From assembly GCA_003487955.1 (NCBI GenBank), contig DNNJ01000264.1, positions 1 through 13,849 of the forward strand: a stretch of DNA of 13,849 nucleotides. The letters run 5' to 3'. Both the position numbers and the translations under genes were made by a program. Positions 1 to 8,076 of the stretch are shown here, piece by piece (positions within the stretch are counted from its first letter, which is position 1; each line of letters opens with the position of its first letter). This DNA is from Clostridiales bacterium. Lineage in GTDB: Bacteria > Bacillota > Clostridia > Tissierellales > Sedimentibacteraceae. The notes under the pieces are model-generated. The model had not been told where the DNA came from. It worked only from the letters and a program-made list of their open reading frames with translations, and made no database searches.

Positions 1-165
1 CCTTTGTGGCGTGAAATATTCAGCATATGCCGATTTAAAAACTCACCTGTTCAGTTGCATCTGTTCTACACCCAAGTTAAGTGTCCTTCTTATCCCCAAA
101 AGCAAGAAACAATTTTAATAAAAGCTGGTCTCTATTTATTTGTATTTAATATATTGTATACATCA
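1..165. other. AT-rich gene-free left edge with repeat copy
   Basis: No supportable gene lies here. An 81-codon plus-strand reading frame starting at position 4 has no ribosome binding site, runs against the operon and has unconvincing composition. The only structured element seen is the repeat copy at 21-52, which recurs inside the capE remnant. Together with 166-351, this is the region downstream of the last clear gene. No GC-rich hairpin followed by a T-run was seen, so the operon end is not marked here. Confidence 0.5.
21..52. repeat. 32-bp dispersed repeat, copy A
   Basis: This stretch matches 5274-5306 at about 28 positions with one single-base indel. The best-conserved part is the 3' half (on the plus strand, about five A's followed by CTCACCTGTTC). 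Weaker similarity may continue leftwards to about position 8. One copy is at the left window edge and the other sits inside the decayed capE gene. It could be the terminal sequence of an insertion element, possibly an IS21-like one, or a displaced capE fragment; the family could not be identified. Confidence 0.5.
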
Positions 166-342
166 TCACTTCACAAAACATTTCGTCTTCAAATATTTAC
201 GCTTTTGTTGCTGCTGATGATGTTCCGGGCGGACGCCATATGCTTTTAAATTTTTAATCCTAAGACAATGCGCTTTCGCAACCCAGTGATGCCCATCAGT
301 CAAATTATATACCCGCTCGTAGTAGATATCAGAGATAAACAT
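166..342 (-). CDS. Small uncharacterised ORF (58 aa), His/Gln-rich
   Basis: An ATG-started 58-codon frame begins 9 bases after the stop of the upstream epimerase gene and ends at TGA. The product is basic, with an aromatic N-terminal half, a GHHW motif near residue 17 and a low-complexity HHQQQQKRK run near residues 41-49. No signal peptide or membrane segment is visible and I do not recognise a family. The ribosome binding site is weak (GAGTGA about 9 bases upstream). It could be a true small gene, the tail of a decayed gene, or chance. Its only support is the position in line with the operon. Confidence 0.22.
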   Translation of the reverse strand: MFISDIYYERVYNLTDGHHWVAKAHCLRIKNLKAYGVRPEHHQQQQKRKYLKTKCFVK

Positions 343-351
343 ATAAAATAA

Positions 352-1395
352 TCACTCGATTTGATAATACCCCTTATACCACTCCACAAACCTATCTATC
401 CCCTCATTAATACTTGTTTGAGGTTTGAAGCCAACATCTTCAATTAGGTCATCTACATCAGCATATGTCATAGGAACATCGCCGTCTTGAAGTGGTAAAA
501 ATTCTTTCTTTGCCTTCTTGCCGATTTTTTCTTCTATGGTTTCAATAAAATCCATAAGTTCAACCGGATGGTTGTTTCCGATATTATACACTTTATAAGG
601 TGCATTACTTGTACCGGGATCTGCCTTTTCCTTGTCCCAGTCCTTATTTTCTTTAGGCGGATTATTCAGCAACCTTATAATACCTTCTACAATATCATCT
701 ATATATGTGAAGTCGCGTTTCATTTTGCCATTATTGAACACTTTGATTGTTTTGCCGTTAACTATAGCATTCGTAAACAGGAAAAGTGCCATATCAGGTC
801 TGCCCCATGGCCCGTAAACAGTAAAAAACCTTAGTCCCGTTGCAGGCAATTTATACAAATGGCTATAGGTATGTGCCATAAGTTCATTGGATTTTTTAGT
901 TGCCGCATAAAGGCTGATCGGATGGTCAACATTATGATGAACAGAAAATGGCATATTGACATTCATACCATATACTGAACTGGATGAAGCGTATAGCAAA
1001 TGCTCAATCTGGTGATGCCTGCATTCTTCCAGCAGGTTTAAAAAGCCCACGATATTAGATTGAATATATACGTCAGGATTTGTTATGCTGTACCTTACGC
1101 CTGCCTGTGCAGCCAGGTTAACTACTATATTAATATGCTTCTCCTCGAATACCCGGTTTAAATTTTCTTTATCCTGTAAATCTCCAAGTATAAAGGTGAA
1201 ATTCTCATATTTTCCAATTATATCCAACCTAGCCTTCTTAAGCGTTACATCATAATAATCATTTAAATTATCAAAGCCTATAACAGTACAACCCTCATCC
1301 AATAGCCTTTTTGACAAATGAAAACCGATAAAGCCAGCTGCTCCAGTTACAAAATAGACCTTGTTCTTATCAAGTTCTTTATAATTACTTCTCAA
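352..1395 (-). CDS. UDP-glucuronate 4-epimerase-type NAD-dependent epimerase
   Basis: An extended short-chain dehydrogenase/reductase of about 347 aa that probably interconverts UDP-GlcA and UDP-GalA (or the matching N-acetyl uronic acids) in the cytoplasm. Visible features are the Rossmann motif TGAAGFIG (residues 17-24), the stretch AAQAGVRYS typical of UDP-glucuronate 4-epimerases (near 95-103), a Ser-rich ASSSSVYG strand, and the catalytic Y163-x3-K167 pair (YAATK). Length is normal for the family. The longest frame opens with TTG at 1410, but that TTG overlaps the GGAGG at 1404-1408. I place the start at TTG 1395, eight bases after that GGAGG and two bases after the stop of the dehydrogenase gene, implying translational coupling. 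The acceptor sugar is inferred from motifs and context; substrate specificity is uncertain. Confidence 0.87.
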   Translation of the reverse strand: MRSNYKELDKNKVYFVTGAAGFIGFHLSKRLLDEGCTVIGFDNLNDYYDVTLKKARLDIIGKYENFTFILGDLQDKENLNRVFEEKHINIVVNLAAQAGVRYSITNPDVYIQSNIVGFLNLLEECRHHQIEHLLYASSSSVYGMNVNMPFSVHHNVDHPISLYAATKKSNELMAHTYSHLYKLPATGLRFFTVYGPWGRPDMALFLFTNAIVNGKTIKVFNNGKMKRDFTYIDDIVEGIIRLLNNPPKENKDWDKEKADPGTSNAPYKVYNIGNNHPVELMDFIETIEEKIGKKAKKEFLPLQDGDVPMTYADVDDLIEDVGFKPQTSINEGIDRFVEWYKGYYQIE

Positions 1396-1397
1396 GC

Positions 1398-2714
1398 TTA
1401 AAGCCTCCAATATAAATAGTTCATAGATTCGGCTTCCTTTTTATCAAAAATACCTTTAACATCAATAAGCGGATGATTGTGATTGGAATATAAATTCTTT
1501 AACTCTTCCAGTTTGAGTTCCTTAAATTCCTCATGAGGTACGGCGAATATCAATGCGTCCATATCTTTAATGTCTTCCATTGAGGATAACTTCATATTAT
1601 ATTCGTGTTCAAAATCTTTTTTATTTGCAACTGGATCAACAGCACTAGCTCGAACACCATACTCTTCTAGTTCTTTGATAATGTCTACTACCTTTGTATT
1701 TCTAACATCCGGGCAGTTTTCCTTAAATGTAACACCAAAGATAGCTACTTTTGCGCCTTTTATCTGGCGATCCGCTTTTATCAAGTTCTTAATGGTATAT
1801 TCTGCTACATATTTGCCCATATCGTCGTTAATTTTTCTGCCTGACAGAATAATCTGCGAATGATATCCTGTCTGTTCAGCTTTATATGTAAGATAATAGG
1901 GATCAACCCCTATACAGTGGCCACCCACCAGCCCTGGATAAAAGTTAAGGAAGTTCCACTTCGTCCCTGCCGCTTCCAGTACAGATTTTGTATCAATTCC
2001 CATCTTATTGAAAATAATAGAAAGCTCGTTCATAAAGGCTATATTAATGTCTCTTTGAGAATTCTCTATTACCTTGGCCGCCTCAGCTACCTTAATGGAT
2101 TCAGCTCTATGTACACCGGCTTCCACCACCAGTTCGTAAACCTTAGCAATAATATCCACTGTTTCGTCATCCATACCGGAAACGACTTTCACTATTGTTT
2201 CAAGTCTGTGAACCTTATCACCTGGATTTATCCTTTCGGGTGAGTAGCCAATTCTGAAATCTATACCGCATTTCAAGCCAGATTCACGTTCCAGAATAGG
2301 TACACAGATATCCTCTGTTACTCCAGGATATACCGTAGACTCGTATACTATAATAGAGTCCTTGGTGAGATTCCGACCCAAGGTAGTGCTTGCCCCAATG
2401 ACTGGTGTGAGATTGGGAGTATGATCTTTATTTACAGGTGTGGGGACTGCTACAATATGGAATTTCGCTTCTCTCAGTCGAGTTTCATCGGAAGTAAAGT
2501 CCACTGAACAAGCGAGTATAGCCTCATCCCCTACTTCTTTGGTTGGGTCAATGCCTTTTTTATATAATTCAATTTTGGCTTGGTTTACATCGAATCCAAT
2601 AACATCAACCTTCTTAGAGAAAGAAACTGCTATAGGCATGCCGACGTAACCAAGGCCTACCAAACTAATTTTCTCTTTCTTATTCGCAATATCATTGTAC
2701 AAATTACTAATCAT
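1398..2714 (-). CDS. Nucleotide-sugar 6-dehydrogenase (WbpA/TviB-like)
   Basis: A 438-aa UDP-sugar dehydrogenase that oxidises C6 of a UDP-hexose or UDP-N-acetylhexosamine to the carboxylate using two NAD+. The N-terminal NAD-binding motif GLGYVGMP is at residues 20-27. The central helix contains K208 and the AEAAKVIEN stretch, and the active-site loop [12 protein letters not shown] has the catalytic Cys at residue 267. A C-terminal UDP-binding domain follows. The sequence style ([20 protein letters not shown]) resembles the UDP-GlcNAc/UDP-GalNAc branch (WbpA, WbpO, TviB) more than UDP-glucose dehydrogenase, but this is by eye. Start ATG is preceded by GGGGAGGG with a 6-base spacer. With the following epimerase it supplies a UDP-uronic acid. 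Intact, with no anomalies. Confidence 0.92.
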   Translation of the reverse strand: MISNLYNDIANKKEKISLVGLGYVGMPIAVSFSKKVDVIGFDVNQAKIELYKKGIDPTKEVGDEAILACSVDFTSDETRLREAKFHIVAVPTPVNKDHTPNLTPVIGASTTLGRNLTKDSIIVYESTVYPGVTEDICVPILERESGLKCGIDFRIGYSPERINPGDKVHRLETIVKVVSGMDDETVDIIAKVYELVVEAGVHRAESIKVAEAAKVIENSQRDINIAFMNELSIIFNKMGIDTKSVLEAAGTKWNFLNFYPGLVGGHCIGVDPYYLTYKAEQTGYHSQIILSGRKINDDMGKYVAEYTIKNLIKADRQIKGAKVAIFGVTFKENCPDVRNTKVVDIIKELEEYGVRASAVDPVANKKDFEHEYNMKLSSMEDIKDMDALIFAVPHEEFKELKLEELKNLYSNHNHPLIDVKGIFDKKEAESMNYLYWRL

Positions 2715-2752
2715 ATGTAACCCTCCCCTATTTAGAACAACTCATTATTTTG

Positions 2753-3880
2753 TCATTTTCTCCACACCATTCTATTTACAATCTCAGTATAACTCTGGAT
2801 TACTTTCACAACTTTAGTACTCACGTTTTCATCAATATAGTCCGAGACTAAACCTCCGAAGTCCCCATTTTCTCCCATCGCAACAGCCATATCTACTGCT
2901 TGAAGGACTTGCTCTGTAGTAATACTGCCAATAATGAAATTACCCTTATCTATTGCCTCTGGCCGCTCAGTGCTTGTCCGAATACATACAGCAGGGAATT
3001 TGAAATAGGATGCCTCTTCCGGTAAGGTTCCACTGTCTGACACTACACAAAAAGCATTTAGCTGCAGGTGGTTATAATCCGAAAAGCCAAAGGGCTTTAA
3101 GCTTCTCACATTAGTATGAAACTTGAAACCTCTCTGCTCGATATAATTTGCGCTTCTTGGGTGGGTACTGTATATGACCGGCATATCATACTCCTCAGCC
3201 ATAATATTGACAGCACTCATTAAAGCAAAAAAATTCTCCTTGATATCAATATTCTCTTCACGATGAGCTGAAAGCAGAATGTATTTGCCTTTCTCTAATC
3301 CCAGCATCTCAAGCACTTTACTATTCTTAATCTTCTCTATATTAGCAGTCAGCACCTCAGCCATAGGAGAACCGGTTACATAAGTACGTTCTTTTACTAT
3401 GCCCTCATAATTCAAATAGCGGCGAGCATGCTCACTATAGCAGAGGTTGACATCAGCTATATGATCAACGATCCTTCGGTTGGTTTCCTCGGGCAAATTC
3501 TCATCAAAACAACGATTCCCGGCCTCCATATGGAAGATAGGAATCTTTAATCTCTTGGCAGCAATGGCTGAAAGAGCAGAATTCGTATCACCCAGAATTA
3601 GAAGGGCATCAGGGTTGACCTCTGATAGAACTTTATAGCTCTTCGCTATAATGTTGCCGATGGTTTCACCTAAGTCTTTTCCCACCACTTCCAGATAATA
3701 ATCAGGCTCTCTTAACCCAAAATCTTCGAAAAATATTTGGTTGAGGGTATAATCCCAATTCTGTCCGGTATGAACCAGTATATGATCAAAATATTTATCA
3801 CATTTTTTGATTATCTCGGATAACCTGATAATTTCCGGTCTGGTGCCAAGTATGGTCATCAGTTTTAATCTTTTTGCCAT
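2753..3880 (-). CDS. capG: UDP-N-acetyl-L-fucosamine-forming C2-epimerase CapG (WecB-like)
   Basis: A 375-aa member of the non-hydrolysing UDP-GlcNAc 2-epimerase family. Next to capF its likely role is C2 epimerisation of UDP-N-acetyl-L-pneumosamine to UDP-N-acetyl-L-fucosamine, the last step of that pathway. Visible are GTRPEI (12-17), HTGQNWDYT, GDTNS (97-101), HMEAGNR with an EETNRRIVDHI stretch (about 131-141), and DSGTLPEEA in the C-terminal domain, all hallmarks of the fold. A longer frame begins at 3928, but the ATG at 3880 has a perfect GGAGG at 3888-3892 with a 7-base spacer and starts directly before the Rossmann strand, so I chose it. It lies two bases after the capF stop. A general WecB (UDP-ManNAc) role is the alternative; CapF adjacency favours CapG. 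Confidence 0.9.
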   Translation of the reverse strand: MAKRLKLMTILGTRPEIIRLSEIIKKCDKYFDHILVHTGQNWDYTLNQIFFEDFGLREPDYYLEVVGKDLGETIGNIIAKSYKVLSEVNPDALLILGDTNSALSAIAAKRLKIPIFHMEAGNRCFDENLPEETNRRIVDHIADVNLCYSEHARRYLNYEGIVKERTYVTGSPMAEVLTANIEKIKNSKVLEMLGLEKGKYILLSAHREENIDIKENFFALMSAVNIMAEEYDMPVIYSTHPRSANYIEQRGFKFHTNVRSLKPFGFSDYNHLQLNAFCVVSDSGTLPEEASYFKFPAVCIRTSTERPEAIDKGNFIIGSITTEQVLQAVDMAVAMGENGDFGGLVSDYIDENVSTKVVKVIQSYTEIVNRMVWRK

Positions 3881-3882
3881 GT

Positions 3883-4992
3883 TCAAACCTCCAGGAAATA
3901 TGTGTCCGGCTTCTCGGGATCGAAGCACTCATTAGCCCACATGATAGTTACCATGTCCGAATCACCTAAGTTTTCAATATTGTGTGTATAGCCGGTGGGT
4001 ATATCTACTACCTCTAAATTCCCCCCACTGACATGATATTCAATAACCTCATCCGAGCCTACTTTACGAAAGCGTATAACCCCCCGTCCGCTTACCACCA
4101 GAAACTTCTCGTTTTTAGTATGGTGCCAATGGTTACCCTTAGTAACGCCAGGCTTAGAAATATTAACTGAAACCTGCCCCCGCTCAGGAGTGCATATCAT
4201 TTCAGTAAAGCTGCCTCTGTTGTCTACATTCATCTTCAATGGATAACTGAATTGATCTTCCGGTAAATAGCTCAGGTATGTGGCATATAACTTCTTAGAA
4301 AATTCATCGGCCATATTAGGAATAGAAAGTTCATTACGACTATGTTTAAAGGAATATATTAACTCCACGATTTCACGCAGATTGATAGTATGCACTATCG
4401 GTACAACACAGAAATCGCCTTTACGTATTTCATTTCCATTTAAAGCCTTAATCAACTCTTCCACTACATCATCTATGTAAACTAGCTTCATGACCACATT
4501 AGGGTCATTTACCTTAATCGGTAAATCATGAGCGATGTTATGACAGAAGGTTGCTACTGCACTATTGTAGTTGGGACGACACCATTTCCCGAAAACATTT
4601 GGAAGGCGATAGACTAAAATCTTGGCTCCGGTTTCTTGACCATATGAAAACAGCAGGTCTTCCCCCGCCTTCTTGCTTTGACCATAAAAATTTTCAAGAG
4701 CTGCCTGGACTGATGAAGTTATTAAGATGGGACAGGTATTATGGTTATTCTTCAGCGCATTTAGCAGCTTTGTAGTAAAAACGAAATTGCCCTCCATAAA
4801 CTCCTCAACATTCTGCGGGCGGTTTACACCGGCCAGATGGAAAACAAATTCACAATCTTTAGTATATGTATCCAAAAATGCTGAATCGGTATCGATATCG
4901 TACTGATATATTTCTATACCTTTTAACCTTTCCAGTGTGACGATCAAATTTTTACCGATAAACCCTTTCGCCCCCGTAACCAGTATCTTCAT
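3883..4992 (-). CDS. capF: CapF, bifunctional epimerase/reductase of UDP-L-FucNAc synthesis
   Basis: A 369-aa two-domain enzyme. The N-terminal SDR domain has TGAKGFIG at residues 6-13 and a Y103-x3-K107 pair (YGQSK). The C-terminal cupin domain starts near residue 245, with metal-ligand-like histidines in GNHWHHTKNEKF (H288, H290, H291) and GYTHNI (H337). In characterised Staphylococcus aureus CapF, the cupin epimerises C3 of the keto-sugar made by CapE and the SDR domain reduces C4 with NADPH. The domain order here is the same and all key residues seem present. A frame is open back to 5022, but the ATG at 4992 begins just before the Rossmann strand, with AGAGGA about 12 bases upstream; an ATG ten codons closer to that site has no spacer. 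The upstream partner, capE, is broken (see 5053-5613). Confidence 0.93.
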   Translation of the reverse strand: MKILVTGAKGFIGKNLIVTLERLKGIEIYQYDIDTDSAFLDTYTKDCEFVFHLAGVNRPQNVEEFMEGNFVFTTKLLNALKNNHNTCPILITSSVQAALENFYGQSKKAGEDLLFSYGQETGAKILVYRLPNVFGKWCRPNYNSAVATFCHNIAHDLPIKVNDPNVVMKLVYIDDVVEELIKALNGNEIRKGDFCVVPIVHTINLREIVELIYSFKHSRNELSIPNMADEFSKKLYATYLSYLPEDQFSYPLKMNVDNRGSFTEMICTPERGQVSVNISKPGVTKGNHWHHTKNEKFLVVSGRGVIRFRKVGSDEVIEYHVSGGNLEVVDIPTGYTHNIENLGDSDMVTIMWANECFDPEKPDTYFLEV

Positions 4993-5052
4993 ATATATAA
5001 TCATTCCTCTCTTGAAGCACATGAAGAATTTGCTTAATGCCTCCCGATTCTT

Positions 5053-5613
5053 CTACTGCTTTCTTATCATTTGGTTTTTACTTGCCTGTTTTCTCCAGTT
5101 GCTGAGCTCATCATTTGTGTAGTCAAGCTGTAGTAACTTGTTCTTTATCTCTTCGACACTTAAGCAATAGGTATTGTGTGAATCATATTCTTCTGAAGTG
5201 GAAAGACAAATTACCCTCCACAAAATACTTATCATAATTAAGATCCCGCTTATCAGCAGGGACTCGAAAAAATCTGCATATACCGGCTTAAAAAACTCAC
5301 CTGTTCCGACCGGGTGGTTACAACCATTTCGGCTGTAGGTTCCAGTAGTATTTTCTAGACGTTCTTGCCACTAATCCCACACACTTCCAGCATAGAATGA
5401 TTAGAAACCATCACTATGTATTTCTATGGTATAAGAGTCATGGACGATCCTGTTTTTATATTGTTTAAGCATATCGTCCTTTTTTTTCATCGCGGGAGAA
5501 TATGCGGATTTCACCAATATCAGTTATGAGAAAGCGGTCAGGACAGCATGAACAAAACTATCGGTATCTCCAACAATGAGAAGCGTTTTTGTAGGGAAGT
5601 CTTCGAGTTTCAT
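5053..5613 (-). pseudogene. capE: Decayed capE (UDP-GlcNAc 4,6-dehydratase/5-epimerase) remnant
   Basis: Three reading frames together spell the ends of a CapE/FnlA-type protein. From ATG 5613 the frame reads KTLLIVGDTDSF, a damaged form of the family's KTLLITGGTGSF Rossmann start, and ends at a stop. After a shift, DRFLITDIGEIRIFSRDEK (5539 to about 5483) is near-canonical; after another shift, DDMLKQYKN follows (5478-5452). The middle of the protein is missing. Family sequence resumes at 5266 with RVPADKRDLNYDKYFVEG, shifts again near 5200 and continues as STSEEYDSHNT and LLQLDYTNDELSNW to a stop at 5053. CapE is normally about 340 aa; only about 560 bases remain, including about 185 bases of mostly non-CapE DNA with a repeat copy. 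It sits directly upstream of capF, as expected. The 60-codon open frame at 5053-5235 is its tail, not a separate gene. Confidence 0.88.
5274..5306. repeat. 33-bp dispersed repeat, copy B inside the capE remnant
   Basis: This is the partner of the 21-52 copy. It lies immediately before the point (5266) where CapE similarity resumes, consistent with a scar at the deletion junction. DNA between it and the N-terminal CapE part (about 5307-5451) could not be assigned. On the minus strand that DNA contains a short frame with CGISGKNV followed by a stop, which faintly resembles a helix-turn-helix of IS21-type transposases; I do not rely on this. Confidence 0.5.
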
Positions 5614-5656
5614 TCTTGCTAACTTCTATCTTAATTCTTGTATTTTAACATCATTT

Positions 5657-6886
5657 TTATCTAGCTATACCACACATTCCTAGAAACTGTCTAAAGGTTT
5701 CAATATATTCTCGATAATCAAAACACTTTTCTGCCATATTTCTCGCATTGAGCTTCATCTGATACTTTTCTTTAGGGGTTAGGGATAATGCACGGTATAC
5801 CGCTGACGAAAAAGCTTCGGGAGATTCATCCTTCACAACCAATCCTGTCTGCCCGTCCTTAATATACATAGAAAGATCACTAGTAAGGTTTGCTATAACA
5901 GGTACACCGGCTGCCATGCTTTCTCCAACCTTAGTTGGAAAGCCAGCATTTGCATATCTCTTATTCGGTCGAAGTAATATGCTAAAATCTGCTTTTCTAA
6001 TTTCCTCCGGAATTTTTTCGAATGGTATCCTATTGTGAACTATTAAGCTTTCGCCAATATCATCAACGACTTTGCGGGATATACCTAAAATTGATATAAG
6101 ATCACCCATATTAACACCATATAAATCTAATCGAATCTTTTTTCTCACAGTTTTCGGAAGTAAAGCCAAGCCTATAATAGCATTTCCCAAATAGTCCTTC
6201 TTACCTGGAGTTCCAGCGTAGACCAATCGTAGTAAATCGTCTGAGTTATAATGCGGTGCTATCCATTTTGTTGTATCCAATACTGTTGGGATACGGATAC
6301 ATTCACATTTATGTTTTTTGTAGTAGCTTTCGAGAAGTGTACTGATCGCAATTATTTTACCAACATGCACATTCATAACACGCAAAGAATAACGGTTTCT
6401 CAACAAGCCTAAGAAATTAAGCTTTCCCAAAAACACTTGTTTATCGAACCATTCACAAACACTCTGTATTATAATAGCCTTATTTTTTTGTGCATATTTC
6501 CTAATGACACTTTCGAATACTCCAACATAACTAGCAATAATGATAATATGTGGATTCTGACGAGTCCCTAAATAATTATCAATATCCTTAATAAGTTTCT
6601 TTCGGGTTCGAAATCTATCACTAAGCTTGGTACAAGAACCAACACATATATTTTGATATGGTATAAGCTCGTGTTCACCCGATTTCTCATATTTAGAGTT
6701 AACTCCAAGCATCGCCACCTCATAGTCAAGTTCCTGTAATATTCTACCAAGCATTGCCATGCGAATGGCGTTGGGATGCTCCGCTGAAACAATGTGCTCG
6801 CAACATATCAAAGCATACTTTTTCTCTTTTTTTTCTGATTGGAGGATGCTCTTTTCATCAACATCTGTGTTTAAACAACTTTTCAT
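5657..6886 (-). CDS. GT-B fold glycosyltransferase (family 4-like)
   Basis: A 409-aa cytoplasmic glycosyltransferase that probably adds one sugar to the lipid-linked repeat unit. The N-terminal acceptor domain starts after a charged 22-residue leader, with HPNAIRMAMLGRILQEL near 37-53. The donor-binding half has LVYAGTPGKKD (about 221-231), HNRIPFEKIPEEI (about 284-296) and GFPTKVGESMAAGVPVIA (315-332). The C-terminal glutamate of the usual E-x7-E motif is present (E322), but the position seven earlier is not Glu, as in some subfamilies. Start ATG 6886 has an unusual ribosome binding site made of AA plus eight G's. The donor and linkage cannot be read from sequence. It ends 43 bases before the capE remnant. 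Confidence 0.87.
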   Translation of the reverse strand: MKSCLNTDVDEKSILQSEKKEKKYALICCEHIVSAEHPNAIRMAMLGRILQELDYEVAMLGVNSKYEKSGEHELIPYQNICVGSCTKLSDRFRTRKKLIKDIDNYLGTRQNPHIIIIASYVGVFESVIRKYAQKNKAIIIQSVCEWFDKQVFLGKLNFLGLLRNRYSLRVMNVHVGKIIAISTLLESYYKKHKCECIRIPTVLDTTKWIAPHYNSDDLLRLVYAGTPGKKDYLGNAIIGLALLPKTVRKKIRLDLYGVNMGDLISILGISRKVVDDIGESLIVHNRIPFEKIPEEIRKADFSILLRPNKRYANAGFPTKVGESMAAGVPVIANLTSDLSMYIKDGQTGLVVKDESPEAFSSAVYRALSLTPKEKYQMKLNARNMAEKCFDYREYIETFRQFLGMCGIAR

Positions 6887-7039
6887 CGTCCCCCCCCTTG
6901 AAATATGAAAATAGTATATTGTCGCGCGATATTTGAAAAATAACTAATTCTTAGTAGCAAAAGCATGTTATATATGAAAAGAGTTTTATTATTAAGATTA
7001 TATTTCTACATTTCATGTTTGCGCTATATCACAAATGTG
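6887..7039. other. AT-rich intergenic spacer
   Basis: This 153-base gap between the methyltransferase and glycosyltransferase genes is much longer than most spacers in the operon and is strikingly AT-rich apart from a CGCGCG patch near 6923-6928. No terminator hairpin is visible. A TATACT with a poorly matched -35-like TTTTCA 15 bases upstream is too weak to call a promoter. Confidence 0.4.
6890..6899 (-). promoter_or_regulatory. Ribosome binding site with G8 homopolymer
   Basis: On the minus strand the sequence before the glycosyltransferase start is AAGGGGGGGGACG-ATG. The only Shine-Dalgarno-like element is the AAGG at the head of an eight-G run, three bases from the ATG. Adding or losing G's would change the spacing between AAGG and the start codon. 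Whether this varies in nature is unknown. Confidence 0.55.
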
Positions 7040-8029
7040 TTATCTAGTGGGAACAAGTAGTACAGAATATCCATCGCCAGTATTGGTTTGCGTATCTTCC
7101 TGTGCAATCCTTTTTAATTTAGTCAGCTCCTTTTGCGCGAAATTAGCTTCCAGCTCATCAGAAGAATCCGTTTCGCCGAAGGCTGTTTCTTGCACCAACA
7201 ACTCACTTTTTAGGTACCATAAATAATTGCCCTCACATTTCATACTTGCAACTTTCAATCCCGCTTTCGCGGCAACTATTTCTAGGCTCCGGTACGAATG
7301 AAGAAAATAATGTTGTGGTGCCTGAATCACATAACTGTCCTTTTTATATCTTTTATACATCGCATTTACGCCCGGAAATACCATAATACACACTCCGCCA
7401 GGTTTAAGGCATTTTCTCATAGCGGTTAAACTCTCTGCCGGGTCGTCCACATGCTCGAAGACATCGTGGCTGTAAACTATATCATATTGTTCATCCAAAT
7501 CAGTTATCCGCTTTTTTTCCACCGAGATACCGTTTGGATAAACCGTATCAAAACTTATAAATGGGTCGATCCCAGATACATGTTCAAATCCGATTTTTCT
7601 CAACTGACAAATAAAGGTTCCCGCTCCGCAACCAACATCGAGAATCTTCTTCCTAAAATCCCACTGTTCTTCAAATGGCATGACAGTCGGTTTTACACCT
7701 GGTTTAATCTTATTCAGCGCCCATCCTATAACTTTGCTTTTTTGAAAGTAAACATATTCAAATCTCTTGCGCATCAAGTATCGCTCAAGACTAGATTGCT
7801 TACCATATGTCAAGTGATGATCAATCCTGAAACTACTATATTTATTGTTATTATACAGTTTGTCTAATTCCTCATATGTGTCCAAAAACTGGACACATCC
7901 GCAATTAACGCATTCTCCATATCTATATCTCTGCCGCCCGCTGAACAAAAAATCCAATGGGAAGATCATATATTCGTCATCACCCTGAATAACTGCACCG
8001 CATATACCACAAAAGTACAATATATTCAC
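7040..8029 (-). CDS. Class I SAM-dependent methyltransferase with N-terminal Cys cluster
   Basis: About 329 aa. The N-terminal part carries CGIC (C7, C10) and CVNCGC (C40, C43, C45), a likely zinc-binding module as in many sugar-modifying methyltransferases. The Rossmann-like methyltransferase domain follows: DVGCGAGTF (131-139) for SAM binding, GIDP with an acidic residue at 155, SHDVFEHV (187-194), and LKPGGVCIMVFPG (208-220). Given the operon, it probably methylates a sugar, sugar nucleotide or repeat unit; the acceptor is unknown. The start is uncertain: GTG at 8029 is only one base from an AGAGAGG (8031-8037), so TTG at 8020, ten bases from it, may be the true start. Both keep the Cys cluster. 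Confidence 0.87.
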   Translation of the reverse strand: MNILYFCGICGAVIQGDDEYMIFPLDFLFSGRQRYRYGECVNCGCVQFLDTYEELDKLYNNNKYSSFRIDHHLTYGKQSSLERYLMRKRFEYVYFQKSKVIGWALNKIKPGVKPTVMPFEEQWDFRKKILDVGCGAGTFICQLRKIGFEHVSGIDPFISFDTVYPNGISVEKKRITDLDEQYDIVYSHDVFEHVDDPAESLTAMRKCLKPGGVCIMVFPGVNAMYKRYKKDSYVIQAPQHYFLHSYRSLEIVAAKAGLKVASMKCEGNYLWYLKSELLVQETAFGETDSSDELEANFAQKELTKLKRIAQEDTQTNTGDGYSVLLVPTR

Positions 8030-8076
8030 GCCTCTCTGTTTTCGGACTTTTCAATACCTGATTTTCTTATCCCATC

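Noticed and set aside
4..249. Plus-strand 81-codon frame at the left edge
   Set aside because: No ribosome binding site, opposite to the operon, low-complexity hydrophobic composition, no recognisable motif.
3881..3928. N-terminal extension of CapG from 3928
   Set aside because: The internal ATG at 3880 has a perfect GGAGG with ideal spacing and starts at the family's usual N-terminus; the extension overlaps the end of capF.
5053..5235. A 60-codon minus-strand open frame as an independent small gene
   Set aside because: Its sequence (STSEEYDSHNT, LLQLDYTNDEL) is the C-terminal tail of CapE, with the preceding part of CapE readable in another frame just upstream, so it is part of a pseudogene.
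5307..5451. IS21-type transposase helix-turn-helix fragment inside the capE remnant
   Set aside because: The only resemblance is a short CGISGKNV stretch followed by a stop; too little to name a transposase without a database search.
6900..7039. Internal promoter in the AT-rich gap before the second glycosyltransferase
   Set aside because: TATACT with a poor -35-like hexamer and 15-base spacing is expected by chance in such AT-rich DNA.
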